This document shows, piece after piece, positions 23,806 through 31,831 of a DNA stretch of 48,676 nucleotides. Within the stretch, counting starts at the first letter, position 1. Each line of letters begins with the position of its first letter. The stretch spans positions 1 through 48,676 of the forward strand of contig JAFPWD010000049.1 in NCBI GenBank assembly GCA_017395105.1. Reading direction: 5' to 3'. Both the position numbers and the translations under genes were made by a program. This stretch comes from Clostridia bacterium. Its GTDB lineage: Bacteria > Bacillota > Clostridia > Christensenellales > CAG-138. Below the pieces are notes generated by a model. That model did not search any database, was not told the DNA's origin, and saw only the letters and a program-made list of their open reading frames with translations.

Positions 23806-24006
23806 CTATTTGCACTCCGGCAGCCCCGCAAGGCTGGTGAGCATGGAGAGTACGCCGCTCAAAACCGCCGTTGCCGCGACCGTTCGCCAATCCACCTCTC
23901 CAAGAGCCGAAGCCGTGCCGATAAATGCAAGCGCGGACTGCGCCGTGGTGCGAAGTGCGCGAACGAGCGCCGCCTTGAACCATTCCTTAGTCAGTATTCC
24001 GTTCAT
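23806..24006 (-). CDS. Phage holin (r1t type)
   Basis: 66 residues. Start M-N-G-I-L-T-K-E-W-F-K-A-A-L-V-R-A-L-R-T-T-A-Q followed by two hydrophobic segments (about 24-35 and 40-60): the pattern of r1t-type holins, which form membrane lesions that release the endolysin. The ATG at 24006 has GGAAGTGAG upstream; the longer frame to 24114 runs inside the endolysin gene. It is 5 nt after the endolysin stop and ends the cassette. Confidence 0.85.
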   Translation of the reverse strand: MNGILTKEWFKAALVRALRTTAQSALAFIGTASALGEVDWRTVAATAVLSGVLSMLTSLAGLPECK

Positions 24007-24011
24007 CCCGC

Positions 24012-24740
24012 TCACTTCCTTCCGCTTCTTATCACCGCAAGCGAATATCTGCCGCTTTCGAGGATGAAATCGCCGATAACGGCGCAGACCTCGGCGTATT
24101 CCGCCTTGGGGCATTCAGCTTTGCCGCTCTTTTTCATATCCTCGAAGCAAAGCGCATCCTCATAGCCGAACTTAGCCTTCATAAGTCCGCGATGAGTCCA
24201 GCTTCTTGAATTGAACCTTGTTACTACCACGCCGTAAGCGATGCCCCGCGCTTCCACGATCAGCGGCTCGCCGTCCGACATGAAGCCGCAGACCCAGCCA
24301 ACGTGGTGCATCCTGCCGTTGCTCTCGCTCTTCATAAACACGGCCTCGCCGAGCACGAAATCGCGGGAGATAGACTTGATCTCGCCCTTGTCAACGCACC
24401 AATATTTATAGTTCATATCGGCGTTAATGTCGGTCTTTTCACCGAGATCATAGGTCATGTAGGCATCAAGAAGCCCCTGGCAGTCGGTCGCATAGCCGTC
24501 CTTCGGCCAGTCCTTCGTATAGGAATCGTACTTCTCGCGGCTCATGCTCTTGGAATAATGGTCGTTGAAATAGCGGTCTATGGTGTCCCTGTTCGTCTGA
24601 ACGCGAACGCTGCCGTAAAGGTACTCCCATTTCTCCGTGCCGCATTCCTCTTTCTTCACGGGAAGCAGCGCACCCTCGGGTATGCTTTCGCGCTTTGCGT
24701 GGGAGAGCGCACGGCGAATAAAATCCATTGCGTTATACAT
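24012..24740 (-). CDS. NlpC/P60-type endolysin (phage amidase/endopeptidase)
   Basis: 242 residues. The D-C-Q-G-L motif puts a nucleophilic Cys at residue 87, and H-H-V-G-W (His145/146) with a following E/N on the I-V-E-A-R-G strand completes a papain-like triad as in NlpC/P60 and CHAP-like enzymes that cut peptidoglycan stem peptides. There is no signal peptide, as expected for a holin-dependent endolysin, and no obvious separate wall-binding domain. GGGAGG precedes the ATG at 24740. It overlaps the end of the upstream 41-aa gene and is followed by the holin. Confidence 0.85.
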   Translation of the reverse strand: MYNAMDFIRRALSHAKRESIPEGALLPVKKEECGTEKWEYLYGSVRVQTNRDTIDRYFNDHYSKSMSREKYDSYTKDWPKDGYATDCQGLLDAYMTYDLGEKTDINADMNYKYWCVDKGEIKSISRDFVLGEAVFMKSESNGRMHHVGWVCGFMSDGEPLIVEARGIAYGVVVTRFNSRSWTHRGLMKAKFGYEDALCFEDMKKSGKAECPKAEYAEVCAVIGDFILESGRYSLAVIRSGRK

Positions 24741-24858
24741 TTTTATCCTCCCTGTTAATCTCGTCGAGAAGCTCCGCAACGCGGCTTCGAAGCCGCGCGG
24801 GAACGTCCTCAAGCTCCTTATAGCCCTTGATTATCAGTTCCGCATAGATAATTGCCAT
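24733..24858 (-). CDS. Small phage protein, CD1375-like
   Basis: 41 residues: M-A-I-I-Y-A-E-L-I-I-K-G-Y-K-E-L-E-D-V-P then A-R-L-R-S-R-V-A-E-L-L. This matches the short XkdX/CD1375-like proteins encoded between tail-fibre and lysis genes in phages of Clostridia, which read M-I-x-x-Y-x-x-L-I-x-x-G-x-x-x-x-x-x-V-P. A strong AGGAGG precedes the ATG. Its stop (24733-24735) overlaps the endolysin start, so the two are coupled. Confidence 0.75.
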   Translation of the reverse strand: MAIIYAELIIKGYKELEDVPARLRSRVAELLDEINREDKNV

Positions 24859-24860
24859 CC

Positions 24861-25253
24861 TCATTCCTCCTGTTCGATCAAACTCTCGTACAGCTCGCAG
24901 AGCGCAAGCTGAGTGTTCGTGAGCTGGCGAAACAGCTCCGCGTTTTCACTTTCAAGAAGTGAAATGCGCTCATTTTCACTCAAGCTGCGATCCTCATCAT
25001 CGCCCTGCTCCCATTTGGCGGCCTTCTCAAAGGCGGCATCGAGATCCGCTTCAATGGCGGAAACGGGGAGCACTGTGCGCATATACGCCTCATCCGCCGC
25101 CCATTTGATAACGTTAAGTCCTTCGCCGTCCTCGCCCTCCTCGGCGGCGAATTCGCGTATGTTCCTGCGAAGCCAGATATCCGCTTTGCCGTTGGGCAGC
25201 GGGGAATAGGTCAGGCTTTCGGGCCTATCGTTGAATACTGCATGCTTTATCAT
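24861..25253 (-). CDS. Phage-tail-associated protein of unknown function
   Basis: 130 residues. The first part (H-A-V-F-N-D-R-P-E-S-L, then A-D-I-W-L-R-R-N-I-R-E) resembles proteins found after tail-fibre genes in phages of Clostridia, and the C-terminal 45 residues are a probable coiled coil (L-S-E-N-E-R-I-S-L-L-E-S-E-N-A-E-L). It is acidic and has no signal peptide. AGGAGG stands 5 nt before the ATG. A chaperone or assembly role for the fibre is possible from its place but is inference. Confidence 0.65.
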   Translation of the reverse strand: MIKHAVFNDRPESLTYSPLPNGKADIWLRRNIREFAAEEGEDGEGLNVIKWAADEAYMRTVLPVSAIEADLDAAFEKAAKWEQGDDEDRSLSENERISLLESENAELFRQLTNTQLALCELYESLIEQEE

Positions 25254-25262
25254 ATTGCCTCC

Positions 25263-27896
25263 TTATCCGAGAGTTCCGATACTCTCTGCGTAAACGCCGC
25301 GATTGCCGCCTGTTCCGCAGGCGCGGCAAACCTCCATAGGACTCTTGAGATTGGTATCATATTCCGAGAGATACGCAAGGCCTGCCGCTGCGCTTCCGAT
25401 GAGGGAGCCGAACGTCAGAAGCTGCCTTGAACCCGACTCAACGGCGGCGCGGCGCTGCGATGCGCAGTAGCCTGTGGTGCTTGAAGCGCCAACTGCCGAC
25501 GCAAACATATAGGCCTCCTGATCCGCGGGCGGATCAAGCTCGGCCACGAACTGCAGCGAGGCGATGGGGTCAAGAAGGGCGATGCTCTCGGCGTTTGCGC
25601 TCGGCGCTGCCTGCGTGATGCTTGAGCTAAGCCGCTCCGTATAAGCCGCAAAGCGACCGCTCTGCCAAGTGATGAGAGTATCGGCAATGGATTCCGATGC
25701 GCCGATCATGACCTCTATGCCCTGAAGCTTGAAGGGCTCCTTACCGCTCTGATTATCGAACGGGCTGCCGTCGTTTCCGCGCACGTTATCGGTGCTGCCC
25801 GTGAACCAAGGCTGGGTGACCAGCTTGGTATTCAAGGTCGTGTCGAAGGTGCTGTCTACGTCAAGATTGATCGCCTTGTATGGCGTGCCGTCGAGCTCAA
25901 CGTCGGTTATGGATTCTATTGCGGCATAACCAACCGTTCCGTAAGCTTTATAGTTTGCCCTATCGTTGACCGTGCCAACGGAGACTGCGGAGCCGACAAG
26001 AAGCTTACTTGCCTGCGCGGAAGTAACGAGCACTCGCTTCACACCGGTTTCCGCAGCTGCGGCGGAGAGGCTTAGGTTGTAATCGCGGCAGCCCTTCATA
26101 ACGTTCGCCGAGCCGAGATTCGCATACTTTATCTCAAGCATCGTCTGCAAAAAAGCGTAATCGCACAGCCCCGCCCCGCAGTACTGAGCGCCCACAGCCT
26201 GCCATCTGGCGATCTGGTTATCATGGGATATGGAGCAGCTCACGTCCGCCGAGCCTCGGTATGCCGCAGGTATCGCGCCCGAGAAGCTGCCGAGCTTGCT
26301 TTGAGCATTCAGACCCGCCGCGTATTTGGCGTGGATCACGAACGGGCGAACGCTGTTGTCCGAAGCTCTGACCGCCTCGGGCAGGGGCTTGAAGCCGCTT
26401 TCCTTTTTATATGCGGCATACTCCACGGTCTTGGTGGTGGAGTCGGTCGTGCGGCGCACCCAGCCCGTCATTTGAAGAACGCCCACGAAGCTGCTTGCGG
26501 GAGCGGAGCTGAAATTGCCGTAAACGCCCTTGATTGCGCTGATAACGGGCTCAAGCGTGGTGCCGTCGATCGTGTAGTTGCAGTCGAAGCATGCAAACAG
26601 CGGCAGCTCGGCGTAATCGTCCCTTCCCGCCGTGAAATTCGTGGAGGGAACGCAAACGAGGTTCGCGTTCGCATCCCTCTTCGTGCCTGCTGGGGCGGAG
26701 GAGGTTTCATAAAGATAAAAGGTTGAGGTATAGGTCTCGCTTACGCACGCACCCGCCGCCGCAAAGAAGCGAAGCACAGCCGTGTCGAGTCCAACGAGCG
26801 GTGCGTTCGCCTCGCAAAACATGCGCAGCGCGGCCTTCGTGCCGTATTCGCGAATGAGGGCAAGCACTTCGAAAACATCGTTTCTGTCCATGTAGCCGCT
26901 GAATTCGGCGATGACGGCTGCAACACGCTGCTCCCTTGCAAGCTCCGCGGCGTTTCTTACAAGCTCGTTCTGTACGCGCTGCATCTCGTTCTGCTCGCGC
27001 ACAAGCTCGGCGGAAGATCGCACGCTTTCCTGCGCAGCTCGCGCACTCTCGGCGGAGGCGCGAAGGTTCTCCGCCGCCGTACGAAGGCTCTCGCTCCAAG
27101 CCCGATCTCCCTCGGCGGATGCTCTTGCTCGCTCGCTCGAAGCCCTCGAAGCTTCGGCATCGGCTCGCGCCGTTTCCGCACTTGCGCGCGCATTCTCCGC
27201 AGTTCGGCGTACTTCCTCGGCTTCCTGCCTTGACTGCTCGGCAAGATTGCGCCTGTATTCGGCAAGCTCCCTTGCGTTCTCGCCGCGCCCGCGCTCGGTT
27301 TCTGCGGCGGCGCGCTCGCTTTCCGCGCTCGTTCGGGCTCTCTCCGCCGCAGCTCTTGCGCTTTCGGCGGCCTGCCTGTCCTGTTCGTTTTCGTTCCTTG
27401 TCCGCTCCGCGCCCGCTCGCGCAGTCTCGGCTTCGTTGCGAAGATCCTCGTTGAATTGGCGGGCAAACTCCGCGCTCTGCCTCAAAAGCTCGGCAGCGGC
27501 TCGCGCACTCTCGGCATCCACTCGATCCGCTTCCGCGGCAACGCGCGCCATCTCGGCGGCAGCCTCAAGAGGGATAACGTCTCCATGTGCGAGCACGGAA
27601 TCGCGAACAGGGATGGAAACGGCGGTGGTGGTTGCAAGATCGCCCGCGTAAACTCCAACCTTCAGCTCGCCCGTGTATGCGGGCAGAAGCGGCAGCGTTA
27701 CGGTGTCGCCCGTGAAGGCGATATCGAACTGCCAGCCGTCTAAATCGAAGCGGGCGGTCTTGTGCGCATAGGCATCCCACTCGCCGTCAAGATCGAAAAC
27801 TATCTTTAGCTGCTTGTTGTCCGAAACAAGGTAGTCGCCGTAGCGTATCTCAGGCACCTTGTTTCGAACGGTTACCGTAAGTTTGCTGTTGTCCAT
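25263..27896 (-). CDS. Phage receptor-binding / tail-fibre-like protein with long coiled coil
   Basis: 877 residues. Residues 1-110 form a beta-rich domain (N-K-V-P-E-I-R-Y-G-D-Y-L and the F-D-L-D-G-E-W-D-A-Y stretch) like the baseplate-anchoring N-termini of phage fibre proteins. Residues about 111-335 are an Ala/Glu/Arg heptad coiled coil (repeated A-A-E-x-A-R-x-x-A-E units), the stalk. Residues 336-877 are a globular tip; the last 60 residues (L-T-F-G-S-L-I-G-S-A-A-A-G-L-A-Y-L and C-G-T-G-G-N-R-G-V-Y) look like the C-type-lectin-like ends of phage tropism proteins. The ATG at 27896 has GGAGG 5 nt upstream; the longer frame to 27962 is rejected. First gene of the cassette. Confidence 0.8.
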   Translation of the reverse strand: MDNSKLTVTVRNKVPEIRYGDYLVSDNKQLKIVFDLDGEWDAYAHKTARFDLDGWQFDIAFTGDTVTLPLLPAYTGELKVGVYAGDLATTTAVSIPVRDSVLAHGDVIPLEAAAEMARVAAEADRVDAESARAAAELLRQSAEFARQFNEDLRNEAETARAGAERTRNENEQDRQAAESARAAAERARTSAESERAAAETERGRGENARELAEYRRNLAEQSRQEAEEVRRTAENARASAETARADAEASRASSERARASAEGDRAWSESLRTAAENLRASAESARAAQESVRSSAELVREQNEMQRVQNELVRNAAELAREQRVAAVIAEFSGYMDRNDVFEVLALIREYGTKAALRMFCEANAPLVGLDTAVLRFFAAAGACVSETYTSTFYLYETSSAPAGTKRDANANLVCVPSTNFTAGRDDYAELPLFACFDCNYTIDGTTLEPVISAIKGVYGNFSSAPASSFVGVLQMTGWVRRTTDSTTKTVEYAAYKKESGFKPLPEAVRASDNSVRPFVIHAKYAAGLNAQSKLGSFSGAIPAAYRGSADVSCSISHDNQIARWQAVGAQYCGAGLCDYAFLQTMLEIKYANLGSANVMKGCRDYNLSLSAAAAETGVKRVLVTSAQASKLLVGSAVSVGTVNDRANYKAYGTVGYAAIESITDVELDGTPYKAINLDVDSTFDTTLNTKLVTQPWFTGSTDNVRGNDGSPFDNQSGKEPFKLQGIEVMIGASESIADTLITWQSGRFAAYTERLSSSITQAAPSANAESIALLDPIASLQFVAELDPPADQEAYMFASAVGASSTTGYCASQRRAAVESGSRQLLTFGSLIGSAAAGLAYLSEYDTNLKSPMEVCRACGTGGNRGVYAESIGTLG

Positions 27897-27938
27897 TTTG
27901 CCTCCGTATTCATTTGCTTTTTGGAACACATTGAAATG

Positions 27939-28018
27939 AAAGCAGACTTCACGGCTCCGCACGAAGAGCGGCGGGGCGCGCCGGTTGATAATAGGCTTTG
28001 TCTGCCGTGAAATGCTTT
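27939..28018 (-). other. Large stem-loop in the leader of the fibre/lysis cassette
   Basis: Two collinear arm pairs form a 14-bp stem: AAAGCA (27939-27944) with TGCTTT (28013-28018) and TTCACGGC (27948-27955) with GCCGTGAA (28004-28011). A competing pair GCAGAC (27942-27947) with GTCTGC (28000-28005) cannot form at the same time. The 170-nt leader is long for this window. Confidence 0.6.
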
Positions 28019-28065
28019 GGAACTTGAACCTGTCTTAGTGCGGAAGGGTATGAGCCTCTACTATT

Positions 28066-28094
28066 ATTATACCATATTTAAGAGAAAAACTCAA
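28066..28094 (-). promoter_or_regulatory. Sigma-A promoter of the fibre/lysis cassette
   Basis: On the minus strand TTGAGT (28089-28094), 17-nt spacer, TGG-TATAAT (28066-28071). A host-type strong promoter about 170 nt before the fibre gene. Confidence 0.8.
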
Positions 28095-28190
28095 TAATAA
28101 TTCGCTGTTTAAGAGAAAAATACCGAGAATTTCCCTCGTTAACGCCGCTTTCGCCGTGCGCCGATTTTGCGCAAATGTGTCGTTTATTGC

Positions 28191-28219
28191 TTGAAGAAAC
28201 GCGCCGTATCTGATATAAT
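28191..28219 (+). promoter_or_regulatory. Sigma-A promoter of the desulfidase-like gene
   Basis: TTGAAG (28191-28196), 17-nt spacer, TATAAT (28214-28219). Confidence 0.75.
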
Positions 28220-28274
28220 TGCTTTGATTATTCATTGACGGACAAAACTCCGAATCGTCACACGGGAGGTAACT

Positions 28275-29561
28275 ATGCTTAAAACGGACAGCCGATATTC
28301 AAGGTATATCTCAGCCCTCAAATCCGAGCTCGTGCCCGCTGCGGGCTGCACCGAGCCGATCGCCATCGCTTTTGCGGCGGCAAAGGCGCGCGCCGTGCTT
28401 GGAAAAATGCCCGAAAGCGTTGAAATAGTCGTCAGCGGCAATATAATCAAAAATGTAAAGAGCGTTGTCGTGCCGAATACGGGCGGCATGAAGGGAATCC
28501 AAACGGCGGCTGCTGCGGGCATCGCGGCGGGCGACGTTGAGCGCATACTCGAGGTCATAGCGGACGTGGACGATGCCGGCAGAGCGCGGATAAAGGAGTA
28601 TCTTGAAACCGCAAAGATGTGCGTTCGCCCTGCGGACAACGGCAAGATCTTCTATATCGACCTCACCGCAAGCGCGGGGGAGGATCATTCACGCGTTATA
28701 ATATCCGACTACCACACCAATATCGTTCGCATAGAGAAAAACGGCGAAACCGTCTATGAAAACGAAGCCGTCACCTTCGAGGGCGAGGACGGCGTTGTGA
28801 CCGAGCGCGATGCGATGACAATAAAGGAGATAATCGACTTTGCGGATACGGTCGATCTTGACGATATCGGCGAAACGATTAAGCGCCAGATAGCCTATAA
28901 TTCCGCGATAGCCGAGGAAGGGCTTAAAAACAACTACGGCGCAAATGTCGGAAAGGCGCTTATTGCGACCTTCGGAAACGATGTTAAGATCAGAGCGATG
29001 GCGGCCCCCGCTGCGGGCTCCGATGCAAGAATGAGCGGCTGCGAGCTTCCCGTTATAATCGTTTCGGGCAGCGGCAATCAGGGCATGACCGCTTCGCTCC
29101 CCGTTATCGAATATGCTAAAGAATACAATAAAACCGAGGAGGAGCTGATTCGCGCAGTTATCCTCTCCGACCTTATCACCATCCATCAAAAATCCTGGAT
29201 CGGCAGGCTCTCTGCGTTCTGCGGCGCGGTAAGCGCGGGCTGCGGAGCGGCGGCGGGCATAGCGTATCTGCTCGGCGGCGATTACGATATCATCGCCCAT
29301 ACTCTTGTAAATTCGCTTGCCATTATCTCGGGCGTTGTGTGCGACGGTGCGAAGGCAAGCTGCGCGGGCAAGATCGCGGCGGCGGTCAATGCGGGGCTGC
29401 TCGGGTATGGCATCTATATGAACGGCTCCCAGTTCTACGCGGGCGACGGCATAGTTTCAAAGGGCGTTGAAAACACGCTGAAAAACGTCGGCCGCCTCGG
29501 CAGCGACGGTATGCGCGAGACCGACAGGGAGATACTCAGGATAATGACGGATGAGGAATAA
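28275..29561 (+). CDS. L-cysteine desulfidase / serine dehydratase alpha-like family (UPF0597)
   Basis: 428 residues, full length for COG3681. Family motifs are A-A-G-C-T-E-P-I-A (near 22-30), T-G-G-M-K-G, A-A-P-A-A-G-S-D-A-R-M-S-G-C-E-L-P, G-S-G-N-Q-G-M and C-D-G-A-K-A-S-C-A-G-K; the conserved cysteines are thought to bind an Fe-S cluster. Characterised members break down L-cysteine to pyruvate, sulfide and ammonia, and the fold is that of Fe-S serine dehydratases. GGGAGG precedes the ATG. It is monocistronic between its own promoter and a strong terminator. Which amino acid it uses here is not decided by sequence. Confidence 0.9.
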   Translation: MLKTDSRYSRYISALKSELVPAAGCTEPIAIAFAAAKARAVLGKMPESVEIVVSGNIIKNVKSVVVPNTGGMKGIQTAAAAGIAAGDVERILEVIADVDDAGRARIKEYLETAKMCVRPADNGKIFYIDLTASAGEDHSRVIISDYHTNIVRIEKNGETVYENEAVTFEGEDGVVTERDAMTIKEIIDFADTVDLDDIGETIKRQIAYNSAIAEEGLKNNYGANVGKALIATFGNDVKIRAMAAPAAGSDARMSGCELPVIIVSGSGNQGMTASLPVIEYAKEYNKTEEELIRAVILSDLITIHQKSWIGRLSAFCGAVSAGCGAAAGIAYLLGGDYDIIAHTLVNSLAIISGVVCDGAKASCAGKIAAAVNAGLLGYGIYMNGSQFYAGDGIVSKGVENTLKNVGRLGSDGMRETDREILRIMTDEE

Positions 29562-29606
29562 GAGCAAAGCTTTTGCCGAATAATAATTCAAACAGAAAAA
29601 CTATCG

Positions 29607-29638
29607 CTGCGCCCGAACTCGAACGGGCGCAGTTTTTT
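29607..29638 (+). terminator. Terminator after the desulfidase-like gene
   Basis: Perfect 9-bp stem CTGCGCCCG / CGGGCGCAG with an 8-nt loop, followed by TTTTTT. Confidence 0.92.
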
Positions 29639-29680
29639 CAGCCAACCGGCGGCTGATTATCGAAAAACAATAAATTATAC

Positions 29681-29709
29681 TTGACAAACAAAAATAGAGC
29701 TGTTATACT
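29681..29709 (+). promoter_or_regulatory. Sigma-A promoter of the 169-aa lipoprotein
   Basis: TTGACA (29681-29686), 17-nt spacer, TATACT (29704-29709). Confidence 0.85.
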
Positions 29710-29754
29710 TGTTTTGGGAAGGGCAAACCTTTGAAAACGGAGTGACCATAAGCA

Positions 29755-30264
29755 ATGAAAAATAAATTCTCGCCAGCTTTTATCGGAAGATTTGTTATAT
29801 GCGCTCTTTTATTGGCGGCTTCTTCTATCTGCACAGCCTGTATTCCTCGAGATACGATCATAACCGAGCTTACAGAGCCGCTAAAAAACGGCATTGAGGA
29901 AAAATACGGATACGTTATTCCCGATAATGCAGAGCTTATATTTGGAAAAGTCAGGCATGGGCGTGATAGTACGCTAAAACTCTATTATAGCGTAACGCTC
30001 GATGGACTGCACGGCTATGAGTCGGGCATGGCGGCTTCCGAAATCTATGAGCTAATGTGGGATGGAAAAAAGAACGAAGTCGATTATGGAAGCTGCAGCT
30101 ATGACGGCGTTGAAGAATTTGAAGAAGAACATAATGTTAAGTTCACGTTTCTTGGAGAATGTGACAGAGTTCCGTACACGGGAATGTGGCTGTCGGAGCC
30201 AAAGAACGGCAAGATATTCGTTTATATAGACGGCTACCGCCCCGCAAGCTCGTGGTATGATTAA
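29755..30264 (+). CDS. Lipoprotein of unknown function
   Basis: 169 residues. A hydrophobic signal segment ends in the lipobox I-C-T-A-C (Cys at residue 29). The mature protein is acidic with several Y and W and the pair C-S-Y-D-G / G-E-C-D; no family is recognised. It has its own strong promoter and a hairpin after it, so it is expressed alone. The composition is somewhat more AT-rich than the flanking enzymes, as for many accessory lipoproteins. Confidence 0.7.
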   Translation: MKNKFSPAFIGRFVICALLLAASSICTACIPRDTIITELTEPLKNGIEEKYGYVIPDNAELIFGKVRHGRDSTLKLYYSVTLDGLHGYESGMAASEIYELMWDGKKNEVDYGSCSYDGVEEFEEEHNVKFTFLGECDRVPYTGMWLSEPKNGKIFVYIDGYRPASSWYD

Positions 30265-30304
30265 CTTCATCTGCGCATAGCTTCAGAATAAAAATGAATA
30301 ATAA

Positions 30305-30335
30305 ATATATAGCTCCGCCGCGGCGGGGCTATATT
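30305..30335 (+). terminator. Hairpin after the lipoprotein gene
   Basis: A 13-bp stem (ATATAGC-TCCGCC pairs with GGCGGG-GCTATAT) around GC. There is no T-run, so efficiency is uncertain; the -35 box of the next gene starts at its end. Confidence 0.5.
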
Positions 30336-30362
30336 GCCATTTGCGGCTTAAAATGCTAAAAT
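30334..30362 (+). promoter_or_regulatory. Sigma-A promoter of the aminotransferase
   Basis: TTGCCA (30334-30339), 17-nt spacer, TGC-TAAAAT (30357-30362), with a leader of about 90 nt. Confidence 0.65.
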
Positions 30363-30455
30363 AAAGCGGTAATTTTTACATCCGAAGCGGGGGAGAGCGG
30401 CGCTTTCCGATCGCTTCGCCGAATACAACATATAAAGACTTTTCGGAGGCAAAAA

Positions 30456-31652
30456 ATGAAGATCTCTCAAAAAGCGCAGGCCTGCAATCTTTCGCCCATG
30501 CGCAAGTTCCATCCCTATGCCGTGGAAGCCAAGGCAAAGGGCAAGAAGATCTACCACCTGAACATCGGTCAGCCCGATATCGAGACCCCGCCCAACTACT
30601 ACTACGCTATCCAGAACTTCGATAATCCGGTTCTTGAATACGCAGCTTCCCCCGGTATGCCCGTTTTGATCGGCGCGATCCAGCATTATTACGATAAGCT
30701 CGGCATCCACTACGAGGAAAACGAGATCCTCATCACCACCGGCGGCAGCGAGGCGCTGCAGATGCTCATGCTCTCCATTTTGGACGAGGGCAGCGAGGTC
30801 ATCATCCCCGAGCCCTTCTATCCCAATTACAACACCTTCGTTAAGAGCGCGGGCGGCGTTATCCGTCCCATCACCACCACTCCCGAGGGCGGCTACCGCT
30901 ATGCCTTCCGCGAGAAGCTCGAGGAAGCTTATAACGAAAACACCCGCGCGATCATGTTCACCAACCCCGGCAACCCCACCGGCGTTGTGCTCACTCCCGA
31001 GGAGCTTCGCACCATCGCGGATTTCGCCAAGGAGCATAATCTTTACGTCATCGGCGACGAGGTCTACCGCGAGTTCGTTTACGGCGGCGAGAACCTTGCC
31101 ACCATCGGCCAGTTCCCCGAGCTGCACGACAACGCTGTCATCATCGACTCCGTTTCCAAGCGCTTCTCCGCCTGCGGTGCGCGCATCGGCGCCATCATCA
31201 CCCGCAATAAGGAGCTTCAGCAGAACCTGCTCAAGTTCTGCCAGGCGAGGCTCTCCGTTGCAACGCTCGATCAGGTCGCTTCCGCCGCGCTCTATAAGGT
31301 CGGCCCCGAGTACTTCGATAAGGTCCGCAAGGAGTATAAGCTCCGCCGCGACACCTGCTATAAGAAGCTGCTCGAGATCCCCGGCATCGTGGTAAAGGAG
31401 CCCCAGGGCGCGTTCTACATGATGGCGGCTCTGCCCGTTGACAATGCGGACAGCTTCCAGAAGTGGCTGCTCACCGATTTTGACGACAACGGCGACACCG
31501 TCATGTTCGCTCCCGGCGAAGGCTTCTATGCAACCCCCGGCAGGGGACTCAACGAGATCCGCATCGCATACGTTCTCAAGCAGCAGGATCTTGAAAGGGC
31601 GATGGATCTGCTCGCTCTCGGCATCAAGAAGTACAACGAGACCCATAAATAA
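30456..31652 (+). CDS. PLP-dependent class I aminotransferase (aspartate-type)
   Basis: 398 residues. Fold-type I motifs: N-I-G-Q-P-D near the start, T-T-G-G-S-E-A-L, N-P-G-N-P-T-G (cofactor contact), Y-V-I-G-D-E-V-Y-R-E and the Schiff-base lysine in D-S-V-S-K-R-F-S-A-C-G-A-R-I-G; the terminal arginine that binds the substrate carboxylate is in N-E-I-R-I-A-Y. It exchanges an amino group between aspartate (or a related amino acid) and 2-oxoglutarate. Codons are strongly biased to C-ending forms (ATC, CTC, AAC, CCC) compared with neighbours, a sign of high expression. GGAGG precedes the ATG. Confidence 0.92.
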   Translation: MKISQKAQACNLSPMRKFHPYAVEAKAKGKKIYHLNIGQPDIETPPNYYYAIQNFDNPVLEYAASPGMPVLIGAIQHYYDKLGIHYEENEILITTGGSEALQMLMLSILDEGSEVIIPEPFYPNYNTFVKSAGGVIRPITTTPEGGYRYAFREKLEEAYNENTRAIMFTNPGNPTGVVLTPEELRTIADFAKEHNLYVIGDEVYREFVYGGENLATIGQFPELHDNAVIIDSVSKRFSACGARIGAIITRNKELQQNLLKFCQARLSVATLDQVASAALYKVGPEYFDKVRKEYKLRRDTCYKKLLEIPGIVVKEPQGAFYMMAALPVDNADSFQKWLLTDFDDNGDTVMFAPGEGFYATPGRGLNEIRIAYVLKQQDLERAMDLLALGIKKYNETHK

Positions 31653-31680
31653 TCGCCGTATTGAGGCTAAAACGAATTCT

Positions 31681-31712
31681 GCCCGCATCGGTTCACGGTG
31701 CGGGCGGTTTTT
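31681..31712 (+). terminator. Terminator after the aminotransferase
   Basis: GCCCGCA(TCG) pairs with (CGG)TGCGGGC around a short loop, followed by GGTTTTT. Confidence 0.88.
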
Positions 31713-31769
31713 GCAAAAAGCGGAGTATGCGAATTTGATCAAAACCGCCGTTTTTGACCTTTTCCGCTC

Positions 31770-31798
31770 TTGCCTAATGTGCCTATCAGGGGTATAAT
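31770..31798 (+). promoter_or_regulatory. Sigma-A promoter of the methyltransferase-hslO operon
   Basis: TTGCCT (31770-31775), 17-nt spacer, TATAAT (31793-31798). It probably drives the five genes up to the terminator at 37.5 kb. Confidence 0.7.
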
Positions 31799-31831
31799 TT
31801 AAAGTAAGAAAAAACCGCAAAGGGTGGCGTT

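Noticed and set aside
25263-25500. Diversity-generating retroelement variable region at the fibre C-terminus
   Set aside because: The tip looks lectin-like, but there is no reverse transcriptase, no template repeat and no excess of AAY codons in the last 120 bases.
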